A stretch of 20,839 bases of DNA from Pelargonium cotyledonis (taxonomy: Eukaryota; Streptophyta; Magnoliopsida; Geraniales; Geraniaceae), in NCBI GenBank assembly GCA_036897625.1, contig JAYMTA010001269.1, forward strand, positions 1-20,839, in the 5' to 3' direction. Within the stretch, counting starts at the first letter, position 1; the number at the start of each line of letters is the position of its first letter. This document shows positions 18,891 through 20,839 of the stretch, piece by piece. The notes under the pieces are model-generated. The model made no database searches. It was not told the DNA's origin and saw only the letters and a program-made list of their open reading frames with translations. The position numbers and the translations under genes were made by a program.

Positions 18891-20640
18891 AAGGTAGGTG
18901 TCAATAAATGAACTTTAAAGGATGAATATTAGACTATATTTGATAAATTGCATAAAATGGTGATTTTAAAAAAAAGACGAGCTTCTTTAAGGAGCTGATT
19001 TCTACATAAGCTCATTGTCTCTTGAGAAAATTACAATTTTTGTTGTCATAAAATGCATATTGAATTGACATGACCATTTTTGATAAGGTTGACCGAAACT
19101 ATTATGTTATACTCATGATTTGTGAAGTGTTACATACTGTTTATGCATGTACCCAATTAATGTATATGTTGGTTGTAGTTAGTTATTATTACGATCAACA
19201 CTGTCTTACGAGAACTTACGTATACATTGATAGATATTACGAAGTTGCTTCTTAGAGTATTAAGTATTGTTGGTGTAATAGTTTATTAGCAACAGTTTTG
19301 ATGCATAGGTCTAACGTTTGGAAGAATTGTTACTCAATAATTCGAGCTTGATTTTTATGATCAATAAACAATTTGTTTGGCTATATTTATGGTTTGGAAT
19401 AAGCACAATTAGTTTATTTTTTATGGTGCACAAATGTGTAAATTACCCTAGTAAGATGGCTCACTTTTGCCATTATTACCTTATACACGTACAAAGTTAT
19501 TGTCTTGACCGTCGAGTTAGAATGTTTTATAGTTAATCATAGATGAAATGTAATACAATATCGATTAAGTTAAGATAATTAGAACTTAAATTGGTGGACA
19601 CATGAAATTTGATTTGACTTTAACTCAATCTGGCTAATTTTTTAATCGCATTCAATTTACGAACCCACAAATATTCATACGTTTAGAAATTTGAATCGTG
19701 ATCCAAAAGAATCCTGTAATCTTCATTTGGTCGTAACTTGGGTTGTGCACAAAACCCCGTAATTTGCTCGTCCAAAAGTTAATTATCATTTCCTAACATT
19801 GTGGAACTAATCATGATATTTCCATATTGTTTTTCTCATATAACATGACACCGGTGCACCAACCTTAAGGAGGTGTTGGTGTCTTTTTGCTTGTTCCCAC
19901 ACTCTCATTTTTCATGTGACATATTTTTCTACTAAAGTAATTAACAATTCAAATTGGAATGAATTAACAATTTTTATGCTTCATTCACATAATTAATTAT
20001 TTTATTTATAATAATTCAATTTTAAAATGAGTGTCATTATTTTTATTTTGAGAAAAAATTAAAAGAAAAAACAGTTAGTATGTTTCTTATGATTATGTGT
20101 TAAAAGATATTAAATAATTTGTTATAAGAATAATATTCGCAATTTTATTATAACACTCATACTAAAAATGAAAAGACTACACTAGTTATGAGAAGTAAAT
20201 CATAAAAATTATTACACTCATTTTAACATAAATAAAATATCAATTTTGCACATATAAAATTTAAAACAAACAATATTACATATATTTAAACGTTTGGGTA
20301 ATCACATTAACATTTTGATCATCGAAATTAGCCTAACAAAAATTAAACACAAATTCTTATCTTCTTGACTTTAACGTGTTCCAATTCATGGTAACAAAAT
20401 CATGCATGTATATGATATAAGGAATAAGGAAAAATGACACCTACCTATCCTCTCATTGACACATTTTAACCCTGTTTTTTTTCTAAAGTATTGTAACTAA
20501 ACTATTAGATACCATAAAGTATACCAATCATTTATCCATCCAAATCTTCATCCAATTGGTCAAAATGACCAAAATGCCCTTCAAAATGAAAAATAAACTT
20601 CAACCAAACAGGTCCTTAACTAAAAATTTAATAAAAATAA
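18891..20640. other. AT-rich spacer, no gene seen
   Basis: Long AT-rich DNA with scattered short open stretches that I do not believe. Near 19857-19881 a CACCAAC/GTTGGTG hairpin surrounds CTTAAGG. A TIR-like end (minus strand AAGGACCTGTTTGGTTG) lies at about 20602-20618, just before the GC-rich block at the right edge. Confidence 0.5.
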
Positions 20641-20649
20641 AAAATAAAA

Positions 20650-20839
20650 AAAGCTGCAGAGCTCCAGCTCCGCCGGAACTCCGCTGTCCTCCGCCGGAGC
20701 TCTCTGTCCACCGCCGGAAATGCTTGAAGAAGACAGCCATGGCCACATCTTGGTCGAGGCGGAGCTCCACGACACCACGAGGACGGAGGAGGGAGCTCGC
20801 TGGCGAGCAAATCGGAGCCGGGGGGAGGGAGATGGACGG
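20650..20839. other. GC-rich block at right edge, possible gene start or element
   Basis: The composition changes sharply from AT-rich to very GC-rich. On the minus strand a frame is open from the edge (20810) to 20628, and a second contains MAVFFKHFRRW, but both run into the A/T tract and neither is recognisable. The block may be an exon or leader of a minus-strand gene lying beyond the window, or the interior of a GC-rich transposon. The window ends too soon to tell. Confidence 0.3.
20668..20719. repeat. degenerate 20-bp tandem repeat with CCGCCGGA core
   Basis: Units at 20668-20688 (CTCCGCCGGA then ACTCCGCTGTC), 20689-20708 (CTCCGCCGGA then GCTCTCTGTC) and a partial one from 20709 (CACCGCCGGA) share the CCGCCGGA core with a 20-21 base period. 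About two and a half copies are present, too few to call a minisatellite with confidence. Confidence 0.6.

Noticed and set aside
1-20839. CRISPR arrays, rRNA, tRNA genes
   Set aside because: No regularly spaced repeats, no rRNA-like blocks and no tRNA with recognisable A and B boxes were seen by eye on either strand.

Overview
The window looks like nuclear DNA of a dicot flowering plant. It is AT-rich, has spliced genes with T-rich GT-AG introns, plant-type promoter motifs (TATA boxes, TGGGCY site II elements, ACGT-core boxes), and many short MITE-like remnants in the spacers. Nothing is bacterial or viral in layout. The species cannot be named from the sequence alone.

Left half. Bases 1-1800 are repeat-rich spacer: a 26-bp perfect palindrome, a possible very old Copia-type LTR relic, and a MITE-like element with a strong internal hairpin. 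Next comes a clear two-exon F-box gene on + (coding 2012-2172 and 4336-5581, 468 aa). I recognise it as the orthologue of Arabidopsis LCR (At1g27340), the miR394 target, and the miR394 site is present at 5332-5351. Convergent with it on - is a three-exon gene for the 66-aa RAMP4/SERP1 translocon-associated ER membrane protein (7427-7429, 6522-6678, 6291-6331). From memory the Arabidopsis LCR locus also lies beside RAMP4 genes, so this pair looks like conserved gene order.

Middle. On - at 8090-9617 is a J-domain gene of the plant-specific J-protein/DUF3444 family. Its promoter, leader intron and 245-residue N-terminal half look sound. Its second half is decayed: in-frame stops, a missing linker, and a DUF3444 domain in pieces. 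It is either a pseudogene or a gene now making a short J protein. From 11166 a dense cluster of six site II elements marks a promoter on +. It is followed by a long intron-like stretch and five exon-like blocks (13261-14294). I cannot identify the protein, and no single reading frame joins the blocks.

Right part. From 14300 to the end I find no convincing intact gene. It contains hairpins, an orphan group of ABRE/G-box elements, MITE-like ends, a minus-strand leader-like segment with a telo-box, TG-rich and AT-rich low-complexity DNA, and a GC-rich block at the right edge with a degenerate 20-bp tandem repeat.

The recognised genes do not form a pathway. LCR acts in SCF-type ubiquitination, RAMP4 at the ER translocon, and the J protein with Hsp70; they are simply neighbours. 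I found no system that I can call undescribed. The best leads are the half-intact J gene with its abutting upstream ORF and the unidentified site II-driven exon blocks.
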